Source: Diaporthe sp. PMI_573 (lineage: Eukaryota > Ascomycota > Sordariomycetes > Diaporthales > Diaporthaceae). From it: 64,000 nt of DNA. The notes below the pieces were generated by a model, which made no database searches, was not told the DNA's origin, and was given only the letters and a program-made list of their open reading frames with translations. Positions 24,079 to 35,108 of this stretch are shown piece by piece. The stretch covers positions 310,001-374,000 of the forward strand of contig JAJTUP010000006.1 in NCBI GenBank assembly GCA_021399435.1, in the 5' to 3' direction. The number at the start of each line of letters is the position of its first letter. Position 1 is the stretch's first letter. The position numbers were made by a program, and so were the translations under genes.

Positions 24079-25976
24079 GGACTGTTTCAAGCATTGAACA
24101 TTGAATGCCGTGGGAAGGTCCTGACCCATATAAGCTTGTGTATCGCGGCTTCGGACAAGCTCTGAGCATCAGGAGGTCTCTTGTAAGCGGTGAAGACTCA
24201 TTTCATGTAACCAATCAGTTAAATCAGTAAAGTGAGCGCTTTGGCATGAGGATACACTGGTATAGTTCTACAGACTGGATTGGATCAGCAATACTGTGTT
24301 GGACAATAATGGGGCACACGCAGTGTATTGGGTTTATGGTAATCGGCTTACATCGTAAAGGATAAAGTCTTCGAGATCATCGTGATATCTGTTCAAGACC
24401 ATCGAGTTCAAAATGCGAGATTCAAATCAATTCGACTTTGGGTTGATAAGTATGAGCATAACGTTTGAAAAGTTTCCTCCATGCTCAGTGTTCTAGATAA
24501 CTTTTCCATATTCTAATTTTGACATCTCAATATGTCTAAGAAATGTGTATTCACTGGAGCTTCTACTTGGAGTTTTCTCTTCTTGTACAAACCCCAAATC
24601 TTCTGATTCCCTGCTCCCTTGGAGAGACACAGTCGAGAGAGCTGCGGATGCATAGACAAATTAGTCTTTTGGAGCTCTGTTCTTACAAGACAGGGTCACA
24701 ATGCCGTCTATGTACGCCTCAACTCTCATAGACTCCAGTTGTTGGGATATATCCAACAGCTATGGCAAACTCTGTAGGTGAACAGTATCATCATTTTGTA
24801 GCTCAATGTATAGGTTCTGCCCAGGGATACTTATTTCTCACTATGAGCCGACGGACGTGCCTAGCGGGACATCAAACATTTGAATCCAAAACTACAAGAT
24901 CTTAAGAGATGTAACAGATTCATCATACTTGGTTGTTATTCATGCTGGCACAAATGGCTATGGCTGAGGGAAGCGGTTCTCACTAGCCTTGTCTGTGCGG
25001 CTGTCACAAGGCTGTCTATGTTTTCTGGGCCACGTGCCACAGACAATCGTATTCTAAACCCACTGTTATCGGCATTGTTTTTATTTTTAAAAAAAAACGC
25101 TGGGGTGTTTAAGCGTTTACCACTGTATGAAGGGACCGCCTACATACTGCTTAAGAAGCGTACGTACACGGATTAAAAACGAAACCACCTATGGCTGAGG
25201 CTTGTTTGCTTTGATAAAATGGATGCCTTGCAGGTCTGGCTTTCCTGATTTTGACATAGCTTACTCGGCGTCAGCTGTTGTGCTTGGGAAATCTCTCAAG
25301 TCCGATATTGAATGGTTGTGTGAACCAGCCTCGTGTAAAATGTGCACTTTGCGCAGCAATGACTGACTGCACATCTCCCCCCATTTTTCTAGAGCCACCA
25401 TCTGCTCCCTCCGTCCGCACCCAACCTTCAGGCTCCCACCACGTCCCAAGACGTGGTATAGCAAGGAGCGACTTTGGATTGTGAGGGGCAAACAGGCCTC
25501 ATTTAGGCAGGGTAACTTCATCCATGATCTCAGCTCTGGGTATTTGAACCCAACCCATATTTACTCCCGCACCCGGCCAGCACCATAGCTGGACTTTTCA
25601 TCACCGCATCACGGCCACAACAGCCTGTTGTGAATTTGAGGGAGGCTGTCCAGGCCTCAACATACCAAATTGGAGGATTAGTAGCACTCACGCTCACCCA
25701 AGAAGTTTACCTTGACCAACGCTTGCTTCCGAGGAGTTGAGACTTGACGCTATCTGGCACTCAATCTCGACTCAGCCGTCATCACACTCAGATCATCCAC
25801 CCTCACTCACAGCTCCTGGTCACACAGGCAGGAGGAGATCAACAGAGCTGAGATCTAAGAGGGCAACAGCATCAGCTCCCCCTCGAGATTCTGCCTTCGT
25901 CAGACCCTTCAAATCTTGCTACTTGGCCTCGTCCCACACAAACCCCTTTGAGATCCCTGCCGTGTTCTTCATCTAA
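24079..25976. other. AT-rich intergenic region of 1.9 kb
   Basis: No coding sequence was recognised. Base composition is visibly more AT-rich than in the flanking genes. It contains a possible LTR end at 24740..24758 and an A run near 25092. Confidence 0.55.
24740..24758 (+). mobile_element. Possible copia-type LTR terminus (solo remnant)
   Basis: The inverted repeat TGTTGG ... CCAACA spaced by seven bases resembles the palindromic start seen in many fungal Ty1/copia LTRs. No partner terminus, target-site duplication, primer-binding site or coding remnant was found, so this is only a candidate. Confidence 0.2.
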
Positions 25977-26795
25977 ATGGTGCAAACTCGAGCCCAGACA
26001 GTTCGAACCAGAGTAGCCCTGTCTGGTGACCGACCACCGAATTTTATGAGAGACGGCCCAAGCAGCCTCAAGCCACCGTCAAGCAGAAGGAAGCGGACCA
26101 GGAAGCGAAAGAAGGAAGAGCTAACATTCTGGCCCTCCGACGAGCTGCTTACAAGCCTACATAAATCCAGTGCAGCCATCAAGATTGCTACAACGGCTAC
26201 CAGCAAGGCTGCAGAGATACCCGTCAGTAGCCCAAACAAGCCCACCGCAGCCGCGAACACCAGCAAAATGGCGACCATCATGGTCCAAGACACACCTTTC
26301 AGTGGCCAAGCGAAGCCTGAAATCGCTACCAAGACCGGCGCAATGGCTACCGGCAAGGCCCAAGACTCACCAGCCACTGCCCCAAGCGTCCCAAAGGAGC
26401 TCATCGAACAGCATGCCCTGAGCATCAGACTCCAGCCCGGAGCGGGCCTGAAGGAGGTGGAAATGACCATCCGCAGCATCGAGAGCCCCTGCGGAAACGT
26501 GGTCTGGAGCTCGTCCCGGGTGAGGAAGCCTCAAGGGGGCAAAGGCCCGGCGACGCTGCAGATCATCGTCATCTACAACGACTGCAGCCGCCACAAGACC
26601 ATGCCGTACGCGTGCCGGAGGATGCGCAACATCCCTAGGCGCGGGTTTTCGCCCTCGCACGAGACACTGACGATGGAGGACGTCGTCGGCCGCGTGCGTG
26701 GCCTGACCAAGCTCGTCGCGGCGTGCGAGGTGGTGGCGCGGAGGAGCTGGGCTGTGAATGCGGTCTCGCACGGTGGTAACCCGCGTGCCTCTTGA
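25977..26795 (+). CDS. Hypothetical basic protein with degenerate internal repeats
   Basis: A 272-residue frame opened by an ATG, with no intron needed. The family is not recognised. Residues 34-47 are strongly basic (SSRRKRTRKRKKEE), a likely nuclear-localisation signal. Residues about 67-137 contain degenerate repeats built on K/E-I/M-A-T followed by Ala/Ser/Pro stretches. The C-terminal half (about 145-255) looks globular, with beta-rich segments such as LQIIVIYNDCSRH and a helical end (MEDVVGRVRGLTKLVAACEV). The frame uses codons similar to neighbouring genes, which favours a real gene. It could be a lineage-specific nuclear protein; no function is proposed. Confidence 0.6.
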   Translation: MVQTRAQTVRTRVALSGDRPPNFMRDGPSSLKPPSSRRKRTRKRKKEELTFWPSDELLTSLHKSSAAIKIATTATSKAAEIPVSSPNKPTAAANTSKMATIMVQDTPFSGQAKPEIATKTGAMATGKAQDSPATAPSVPKELIEQHALSIRLQPGAGLKEVEMTIRSIESPCGNVVWSSSRVRKPQGGKGPATLQIIVIYNDCSRHKTMPYACRRMRNIPRRGFSPSHETLTMEDVVGRVRGLTKLVAACEVVARRSWAVNAVSHGGNPRAS

Positions 26796-27510
26796 GCCTG
26801 AGGGATCCGAGGCTCACGGCAGAGCAGATGGATCTATCTGGATGCCAGGCTGGGCAAGATCTGGCTGGGCTGAGATACGGAGCGGCCGAGATGTCACTTC
26901 AAGGGTGAGAGCAAGTTGGAGTCAGGTTTCGGGGGCTTTTTGCATGGAGAGTCACATAATCCATATAATTATGGCCTTGCGCGCAAAAATAAAGCGATAC
27001 CCTCTGAGAATACTTTCCTCAAAAGCTCACATGTGATTGATAGGCCATGATTTGACGGCAGCAAGTAATAAGGACATGGATGGGAGTATTAGAAAGAGCT
27101 CAGCTGCCGAGCAAGTTCTACCCCGCGAATAACATGCCGCTATACCCCCCCGGTGCCTTTACATGGGCACACAACCCCAATGGGGGAAGACGATTCGTTC
27201 TGTTGGTTCAACTGGCCAACGAATTGCGTGTGCATGGGCCCATCTTGGTGGGTGTGGGTGTCTACATGACTGATAACTGTATGCAATGACGAGTGCTGAA
27301 CCGTCGACTGGCTATGAGATTTCCCGCAGTAGCGTGAATCAGCTGCCGCCGCGATCGTGATCCCTGTTTGTCATCCACCGGGGCAGCAGCTCTGCTCCCT
27401 TCAGCAGTTCGATTTGGCTTCTCGATTGTCCCGACAAACAATCGTCTTGCTCTCCCGCATCCCAAACTCTGGCAAAACAGCAACAGCCGGGAGGAGATGC
27501 CCAGGAAACC
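26796..27510. other. Intergenic region of 0.7 kb
   Basis: No gene was recognised. It presumably includes the promoter of the BLOC-1 subunit gene. Confidence 0.5.
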
Positions 27511-28647
27511 ATGTCCGCCTCAATACGACCAATCAGCCCGCCGCGGCCCTCGTCGGCATCGGTGACGGCTACCACCGTATCATCGTCCTCGCCCCCGACA
27601 ACCACCAGCAGGAGCACGGTCTTCCCGAGCGGGAGCTCGCGGGGCGGAGGAGGCCCGTCCACAACCGCCCCGTCCTCCGCCTCTTCTGCCCACCTGCCTC
27701 CTCCTCCGCCGCCCAACAACCCCGTCCCGGCGCCCGGCGTCGCACCCGGGACCCAGGCCCATGGGGCACAGACACAGCATGCCCATGCCCATGCCCATCA
27801 TCCTCACCACCCCCCTCAATCACACACCACCCACCCACCCCACGCACAGAACAGACCCCCACCACCTCCCCCCTCCTCCTCAGCAGCCCGCGCCCCAGCC
27901 TCGCCGACGAACCCGTCGCACCTGCCCACGGAGGCGGAGCAGGAGCAGATAGCGCAGGCGCGGACGGCGCTGGTCGCGAGCATCGGCAACACGCTCGACC
28001 ACGAGCTGCAGACGCGCGCGTCGCTGCTGCACTCGAACCAGGCGGCCATCGAGAAGCAGGAGCGCGACGTCGAGAAGGCCCTGGCCGACCTGCGCCGCGA
28101 GGACGACAAGCTGCTCAAGGTGCTCAACAACGGGTCGCGCCAGGTCAAGGAGCTCGGCGACGTGCAGAACTGGGCCGAGCGCCTCGAGCGGGACTTCCTC
28201 GTGCTCGAGGAGACCATGAGGCTCGTGCACGAGGGCGGGGATGGTGGGAGCGGGAGCGAGAGCGGGAGCTGGTCGGGCAGTGAGAGCGGGAGCTGGTCTG
28301 GGAGTGAGAGGGGCAGTGTTGTTGGGGATGAGGATGGGGATGGGGATGTGAGGATGGCGGATGGGGATGTGAGGATGGCGGATGGGGATCCTGACCACGT
28401 ACCAGTTGACGAGGATGTCGTGGGCGTGGGCAAGGGGAAGGGGAAACAGCTGGACGAGCCCTTGTCTACGAATGCTATGGATGTCGATTCGACTCAGGAG
28501 TCCTCGCAAGCTAGGACAGCTGGCCCCGAGCCCAACATGCTCGTCGACGTTGTCTCATCGTCCAGCGGAGCAACAGGGGCACAAGGGGCACCACAGCAGT
28601 CACCGACTTCGACAGGTTGGCTGAGGAGATTTTGGTGGCGGAGCTGA
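27511..28647 (+). CDS. BLOC-1 subunit 1 / GCN5L1-family protein, enlarged
   Basis: Intronless gene of 378 residues. The conserved part (about residues 140-250) is a helical GCN5L1/BLOC1S1 domain: RTALVASIGNTLDHELQTRA, a coiled coil with KQERDVEKALADLRREDDKL, then the signature KELGDVQNWAERLERDFLVL. The domain alone usually makes a protein of about 120-150 residues. Here it is preceded by a 140-residue Ser/Pro/His low-complexity region and followed by an acidic, Gly/Ser-repeat tail ending in GWLRRFWWRS. BLOC-1 acts in endosomal sorting and is also called BLS1 in yeast. The tail carries two DNA-level tandem repeats. Start choice follows the first ATG; a shorter form starting nearer the domain is not available, since no in-frame Met occurs between. 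Confidence 0.8.
   Translation: MSASIRPISPPRPSSASVTATTVSSSSPPTTTSRSTVFPSGSSRGGGGPSTTAPSSASSAHLPPPPPPNNPVPAPGVAPGTQAHGAQTQHAHAHAHHPHHPPQSHTTHPPHAQNRPPPPPPSSSAARAPASPTNPSHLPTEAEQEQIAQARTALVASIGNTLDHELQTRASLLHSNQAAIEKQERDVEKALADLRREDDKLLKVLNNGSRQVKELGDVQNWAERLERDFLVLEETMRLVHEGGDGGSGSESGSWSGSESGSWSGSERGSVVGDEDGDGDVRMADGDVRMADGDPDHVPVDEDVVGVGKGKGKQLDEPLSTNAMDVDSTQESSQARTAGPEPNMLVDVVSSSSGATGAQGAPQQSPTSTGWLRRFWWRS
28339..28380 (+). repeat. 21-bp coding tandem repeat, two exact copies
   Basis: Two identical 21-bp units encode DGDVRMA twice in the acidic tail of the BLOC-1 subunit gene. Just upstream (about 28250-28310) an imperfect 30-bp repeat encodes SGSESGSW twice. Confidence 0.9.
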
Positions 28648-28895
28648 TCTTCATACGCCTAGATGTCGAGCAGCACACATTTTGGCCTGTCATGATTGAT
28701 GATTTCACCGATACCACGAATAGCCTGACCGAGCACCCTTCTATTGATGTTAGTCTAGCGATTCTTACGTTTGCGTCTATTCTAGCATAATATGGCCCGC
28801 ATTAGCATTGGGACAATGACCGAAACTCAGTCACATCTGCTCCCACTCCCACTCCCACCCCTACGGGTGCCACCATGCCTGCCTGTCCCGCCCAT

Positions 28896-29970
28896 CTAGG
28901 CGAGCCCAGGGAACATGGTGTACCTCTTCTTCTTGTACTTGTCGCCAAAGGTGGCCCTCAGCGCCTTCTCCTTGTCACGCGACCACGGGATCATGTACGA
29001 GGTGCCGATGGAGATGAAGAGGACCACCGACCACTCCCTCGCGACGAGGATGACGCCGATCCACGCGATGACCTCGAACATGTAGTTGGGCGAGGTGACC
29101 AGGCTGGAGCCGATGCAGGTGGGGATGCCCTTCTCGGTGCTGCCGGGCTTGCGCAGGCCGGCCAGGTGCACGTGCACGACGAAGTTGCACAGCTCGCCGC
29201 CCAGGAACAGCGCGAGACCCACGTAGTCCAGGGGCCCGAAGGCGTCGCGGGCGGCGAACGACTTGGGCGAGTAGATCATGTACCCGCACAGCAGGCCGGC
29301 GGAGGCCCAGTAGAAGAAGGAGTTGCGGACGATGTTCCAGGCCGGCATGGTGCTGGCGGAGAAGTTGTGCAGGAAGGCCGTCTCGAGCTCGCGCTTGAGG
29401 AAGTGCGCCACGAACATGTAGAAGCACGCCTGCTGCACGACCGTCACGGGCAGCTTGTCCGCGTCCTTGTAGAAGTAGGGGTCGACCTTGGCCAGCTGCG
29501 GGCGGATCGAGTAGAAGAGCGCGTGGAAGAGGAGCGGCCCGAGGTACTCGACAAGGAAGACGGTTCGCCATGAAATCTGCGGGCCTGGGTGGGCTGTTAG
29601 CGAAATGGGGCATATCACAAGCTCCGCGGTTGGAGGTGCCATCACGTACCCAGATCCTGGACGAGGATCTCGCCAGTGGAGGTGACATCTTCCAGGTTGC
29701 GGATCAGGGCTCTCCGGTCCGCAATCCTCTTTCTTGTGGATGGGTGGAATAGGCCGATGCGGTTGAAATCCTTGACGCCAGCCTGGCGCGCGACGGCCTT
29801 CTTGGCATCTTCGACCTCGGCGTCGAGGGACAGCTCGATGGTAGGGGGAAGCTTCCGGAGTGGCTTCTTAGGGGCTGGTACCGGACAGTGTCAGTGATGC
29901 ACATGGGACGGAGCGCCGAAGTGAGGTACTGACCTCGATTGGAGACCTTGAGTGATATTTTGGAAGCCAT
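28896..29970 (-). CDS. TSC13: Very-long-chain enoyl-CoA reductase, Tsc13 family
   Basis: Three exons on the minus strand: 29970..29934, 29874..29650, 29584..28896; 316 residues, the usual size. Joins give MASKISLKVSNRAPKKPLRK and, at the second junction, VQDLGPQISWRTVFLVEYLG, a Tsc13 signature. An N-terminal ubiquitin-like region (about 1-90) is followed by a multi-pass membrane domain of the steroid 5-alpha-reductase type. HFLKRELETAFLHNFS carries the conserved Lys-Arg and His of the active site, and the end has the basic KYKKKRYTMFPGLA. The enzyme performs the last reduction step of fatty-acid elongation in the ER, using NADPH, and feeds sphingolipid synthesis. The second intron uses the cacccag acceptor; the nearby cgcag would break the frame. 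Confidence 0.94.
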
Positions 29971-30967
29971 GGCTGTAATGACAGAGCTCTTGGGCAGAGC
30001 GAGTCCAGAAAACTGTGGCTGCGGGTGATTGGGGAAACGTTCCAAATTTGTTGAATCCCTCCAAAGCTTTCTTCTCGCAGCTGCCCAGCTGGGTTAGGTA
30101 CCTAGGGAGCCCGAGCCTCGGCTTGCAAGGGTGGGCGGGTGCAACTAGCTGCTGGCCGTCCCGGTCCACGTGTAACACCCCTGGACTATCACCCGTGAAC
30201 GCCACACAGTACACCAACGCTCAGCTGCATTAGTCAGCTCTGAGATGCTTTACCTACGACCAGTCTGTATTGCCTCAAAAGCCGACCTTTCATGTATCAC
30301 CGATCCTGTCTCGAACTGGTCGCCATTCTGTCAATGTTATCATATGTCAAGACACGGACTTATCCCATCAGCCCAAATAGCCTACTTGAGCCCTTTTGAG
30401 GGCATCCGTATTACTGCTGGCGTCTCTCCTCCTTTTAGTTAGGCAACCCTATTTGTAAATCAGCAATTCTTCACAGTCAACAAAGTGCCCTTCCGACAAA
30501 TATGTGAGAATTATCTCAGACATCAGACTTCCAGGAATTCAGCTGTGTGCTGACCCACTCGCTGCTCTGCGTGTTGGTATGGGTTACAACACGCCGCTGG
30601 GCAACCGATTCATGCCCTGCCGAGTTCGTTGCAGTTACATCGTGCTACAGAAGAAACGCCTCGTTCTCAGTGATAGGACCTATTTGTCTAGTCTTGGTAC
30701 CCGAACGCTTCGGCCGAAGTTGTCCGTCAGTCGGCCCTTTTGCATTGCCCCAAGGTGCGCTCCCTTCACAAATCTTAAGTGGAGTAAGGTGCCCAAGATG
30801 ATCAATAATCAATATTCAAATGTAACTCTGGCGTCGGCGCCTCAGCTGTGTGAATATATTGCTGATTAGACCACGGCTGTGCTGAAATTATATTTGCCTA
30901 TGTGTTGACCACCCATCGTGCTCTCTTTCATTATCGTGGACTCAGTCAATCCTACATCAATCCTACA
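29971..30967. other. Intergenic region upstream of TSC13
   Basis: TSC13 promoter, then about 0.7 kb with short frames only. No intact gene was recognised. It marks the edge between the conserved block and the decayed accessory block. Confidence 0.5.
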
Positions 30968-31756
30968 ATGTCTGACAAGGCTTTGGTCATCATTGGCACC
31001 GGCCCCAGCATTGCACAATCTGTTGCATGCCTTTTTGCCGCAAAGAGATATTCGCGGGTTTCCCTAATTGCACGATGACCTGAATCCCTTGATACGGAGA
31101 AGCTCGCGCTCTAGAAGGTAGTAAAAGGCGTGGTCGTCAGGGCTTACGCCGTAGACATTGCTGATCATAACGCTCTGGCTGACGCAATGGACATGGTCCG
31201 TCGCGACCTGGGTCAACCTGAATGCATCTTCTACAATGCTGCGAGGGTGACTTAGGCCAAGGCCCTTGACTTCTCCCTGGGAGAAATGGAATACGACTTT
31301 AACGAATAGTGTGGCACGCTTGCAGAATTGGGCAAGTATTTACAGACAAATCCACAGATTTTCTGTACCTCGCTTGCCGCCATCACCCATTCGGAATTAC
31401 CCGGTCTGCTAAATATCGCAAGCTCAGGCCCTTCAGCACGACCGGCAAAGGCCGTGACGAGCTCGATGCTACCCCAGAAGCCAGAGCCACCCCTCTTTTC
31501 CCTTTTCTCGGTGAGAGCAGCCCAACGTAACCAGGTTCTTGCCCTTCACGAAACTTTTCATTCAAAAGGAGTTCATGTTGGGGCTGTGAATGTGGGTGGA
31601 TACGTGACAGAGACAGATAAAACTCTGAACCTCACTAACATCCATGGATTGATATTAAAACATGGGATCGATTTGAACAGTCCAAGGACAAGCCTAGCTT
31701 TGAAGTACAAATTTTGTAAGCACAAGCAAAACTCACCAGTGTTAGTAAACCATTGA
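30968..31756 (+). pseudogene. Short-chain dehydrogenase/reductase relic with four in-frame stops
   Basis: From the ATG at 30968 one frame reads as a Rossmann-fold SDR over about 260 codons with no frameshift. It begins ALVIIGTGPSIAQSVACLFA, then gives YAVDIADHNALADAM, DLGQPECIFYNAARV, LFSVRAAQRNQVLALHETFH and KGVHVGAVNVGGYVTETDKT. Four stops interrupt it: TGA at 31076, TAG at 31112, TAG at 31253 and TAG at 31307. Each can arise from a sense codon (CGA, CAG) by a single C-to-T change. The region from about 31310 to 31430, where the catalytic Tyr-Lys would lie, is also poorly preserved. I infer a recently dead gene; introns cannot remove the stops without deleting conserved blocks. Confidence 0.85.
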
Positions 31757-32417
31757 CGTCGAATTTAGGCGAATCAATATGGATAGCGTTTTAACGAGAG
31801 AGGAAGTAGCTGGCTCGGTAGATCATGCCTCGCTGCGGCTTACAGTGGAGTGTACGCGTGGACAATGCTACTACCTACCTAGGTTGATATACAAAGTACA
31901 TACAACTGTGTTGCCCAACAATCCATCTAAGATCTGCACACGCTCATAGCCAGCAATGCCCACTGTCTCCATCACCTCGAACTCTCCATTCACTCCAGCC
32001 ACTTTTCATTAATGAACGATCATTCTTTGACACCGGTCAACCTTTTTTGGAAACCGGTCAGCACTGAGCGGCTGTGACCATGCGCCAAGACTCTCCACGA
32101 CCGCCAACAAAAGCAAGCACTCGGCGGGGTGATAGGCCCAATTCCTCGTACTACCTTGCCCAGCAAGCAGAAGCAATGTATTCGACGTGGCATTGGGCGG
32201 CACTGACCGAATCCATTCGGAACATTCCGTCGCACGACATTGTGGAAAGGAAGAATTCAAGTTTGGGAGATAATGCAGTCATCATCATTTGAATGAGTCG
32301 TCTATTTAAGAGAATAGCTAGACCAGTCTTTTGATGCTGGCTTTTACCCCTTCGATACTGTCTCTATCTTTTATCATCAAACAAAGTTCCCGCATCTGCT
32401 GGCTATTCGTTTTCACA
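31757..32417. other. Intergenic region before the HET gene
   Basis: AT-rich. Nothing coding was recognised. Confidence 0.5.
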
Positions 32418-34481
32418 ATGGACACGTCAGATCCTGCTTCACACACCTTGTCTCGCCTGTGCTCGCAATGCCGGAATTTGAACCTGGAGACTCTTTTCAC
32501 AGACCAACACTGGAATGGACCTGTTGCAATCCACAATCCGGACCCCAATCCGGACCCGGGTCAATGTCATTTCTGCGCCGCCTTGAAATTCATCAGGCCA
32601 GACCTATCACAGACTGGCAAAAGATTTCAGCTGGTACAGCTAAGGCATCCCTCGCAATACTCAGGATTCCGCATTACGGCCGTGGCTCAAGGGGAGGAAG
32701 AAGCAGCGTGGACGCCTCACACAGGATCTGTTGATTCCTATTTGCCTAGCAGCATCGCATTGGAGGAGGATCTACAATGTTGCGAGAAGAGCCTCCTAAA
32801 CGAGGCATTCTCATCTGGAGATACCAATTTCGATCTGCACAGGAGATGGCTGCAGCACTGCCGAGACCATCACAACGACAGCTGCAACAATGCCCCAGAT
32901 GCGTCACGGGTGCCGAATCTCAAATTGATCGATTGCGAGACAAGGAAGGTCCATGACTTCCAGCATGGGGATGTCTACTCTGCTCTCTCCTATCGGTGGG
33001 GACCAAATGAAAAAGCCTGCGAAAACCAAGACAAGCTGCCCCAATGCCTACCGCCCACTATAGAGGACGCACTTTTGGTCACACGCGAACTTGACATACG
33101 GTACATATGGATCGACCGGTACTGTATTCCGCAACACGGCAATGCTGAAGTGAAGGGTCAGCAAATTAAAAACATGCATCGAATATACCGTGGTGCTGAG
33201 GTAACCATTGTCGCCGCCGCGGGAGAATCTCCAGAATACGGCCTGCCAGGAGTCTCGAGAAAGATGTCCATCCCGCCAAGACTAAAGATTGGCAACCAGA
33301 AGTTCGCCTGTATTCCTCCGGATCCTCAACTGCTGATTGAATCATCGACCTGGTCATCTCGTGGATGGACTTATCAAGAAGGACTACTTTCCCGCCGGAG
33401 ATTAGTCTTCACAGATCAGCAGTCATATTTCCAGTGCAACCACACGCGTGGAGAAGAGTATGTGGGATGGTCTGAAGCCATTTCCTGGCTGTTCACCCGT
33501 AGGCCTTGCAACGCAGTCACTGATGAGGAGGTGCACGGATTCTTCAAATTCGGCTTTAGCCACGATGAAATCTGGTCAAGGGTGAATGAATTCACGTCGC
33601 GCCATCTCAAGTACGAGGATGACATCCTCAAAGCTATGCTGGGGATTCTCGAAACATATGCCGAGGAGAAATGGCCGGGATTCGATTTTTGGCATCTCCA
33701 AGGTCTTCCAATGTATCGGATGCATGAGTGGTCACACATTGCCACCAGTTGGAATAATCCTTTCTTCATCAATCTCTCTTGGGAGCAGCCGTGCCCATCA
33801 TCATGACGCGAAGGCTTCCCAAGTTGGTCGTGGACAGGTTGGGCTGGTTCTGGTTTCATCGGACCATATGAATCCTTGTACCCATTCATGTATAACGATT
33901 TCCTCTATTCTAGTATCCTGGCATCAGTCGACACGGACGATGGACCCGAAACCTCCGATACCTACTTCGATCGACAAATTGAGGACAGGTCTGGACATCC
34001 TGTGAACTGGGACGTTAGGATGTTCACAATCAGTACCCCATGTGTTGCCGGATTCATCCGAGCCCGTGATCGTTGTCCTCCCACCGTCCTTGATGAGGAA
34101 GAATATCCTTCACGTTGTCACTTACCTCTAGTCAACGAATATGGGCTTGTCTTCACTATGGAAAATAGGGGAAGATTCTATTCTTATGACTTCCAGTTAC
34201 AGCGCAAAGATTTGGCAAGCGACCCTAGCCTAGAAGGTGGTATTCCATGCCTTAGCTTGCTCCTCGATTTGAACAAACAAGAGGTCGGAGCTGCGGAAAA
34301 TTCAGAGCTGCATTACAGGAAGGATTCACAGGGCAGGGTCCGTTGGGGTGCAACCGCAATCCTCGCACTCAAATATTGCGATGAAAAAGGAGACTTCTAT
34401 GAGAGAATTGGTAAGGTGGCTATTCCCCGTCGTCACCTCATAGGTACAAGTGGCGACTATAAGGCGGTCCGTTTAGGCTAG
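32418..34481 (+). pseudogene. HET-domain protein gene interrupted by one TGA
   Basis: From the ATG at 32418 (MDTSDPASHTLSRLCSQC) the frame runs 462 codons to a TGA at 33804, then stays open in the same frame to 34481, 688 codons in all. HET-domain motifs are present: VYSALSYRWGPNEKA (about residue 186), LDIRYIWIDRYCIPQ, MHRIYRGAEVTIVAAAG, and STWSSRGWTYQEGLLSRRRL. Immediately after the TGA the same frame reads REGFPSWSWTGWAG, a strongly conserved HET-protein motif, followed by a normal C-terminal part. An intron here would remove that motif, so the stop is best read as a nonsense mutation (CGA to TGA) or, less likely, programmed readthrough. HET proteins trigger incompatibility cell death between unlike strains. 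The truncated 462-residue product still contains the whole HET domain. Confidence 0.8.
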
Positions 34482-35108
34482 CTCAGTCTTCAAAATTTCA
34501 GAATGGATATCAGATTTGGACAACTCTGATTTGAAAAGCCGCGTGACTGCTGAGCTCCAAAAAATATGGAAATCTGTCCCAGCCGATTCAAACTTTGAAA
34601 GCGACGTCCACCACTGCGAGATGTTAATTACCGGTGTGATGAAAAGAGTGCTTTTGAATTATCTCAAAGTATCCCAGAGGGGACGGCAAATTCTGTCGTT
34701 CGACTCATATGCGGGCTTCCTCGACAGCACTTCGAGGTCAAACTGAACCGAGACTGCAATGTCGAAGGACGAGGCGAGATCGATGCCACCAGAACAAACC
34801 AACAGTCATCAGCTCAGTAGATGTTGTTGGGTACCTTAGATTGTTCTCGCACGGGCCACAGTGGCTGCCTGTGGACTTCTGTGTATGCTGCAGACAGATA
34901 ATTATCCCTTCTCTCTTCACTTCCTGTAGTCTCTTAGAACACACAGTAACGCTGTGCACCTTCCCGCCAACAACTGGTAAATGAAGCCGCAGATTGGCCA
35001 TTCTAAGCATGCTGCTACCTCAATTACTCTTCTAGTTATTTTATTTCTCATCTCATCAACAACCCATGAAGAGGCGGCCAAGTTGCTTCCCACGCCGGCG
35101 CCATTGTG
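34482..35108. other. Intergenic region with an unassigned frame fragment
   Basis: Between about 34489 and 34746 a frame reads EWISDLDNSDLKSRVTAELQ and continues with amphipathic helix-like sequence, but it has no proper start. It may be a fragment of a lost gene or a chance frame. Nothing else was seen. Confidence 0.35.

Noticed and set aside
25515..25565. tRNA-like T-arm (ggtatttgaaccc on the minus strand)
   Set aside because: The stem does not pair over five bases, and no anticodon or acceptor arms could be drawn.
33795..33850. A mini-intron to remove the HET-gene TGA
   Set aside because: Available GT-AG pairs are either about 22 nt or would delete the conserved FPSWSWTGW motif.
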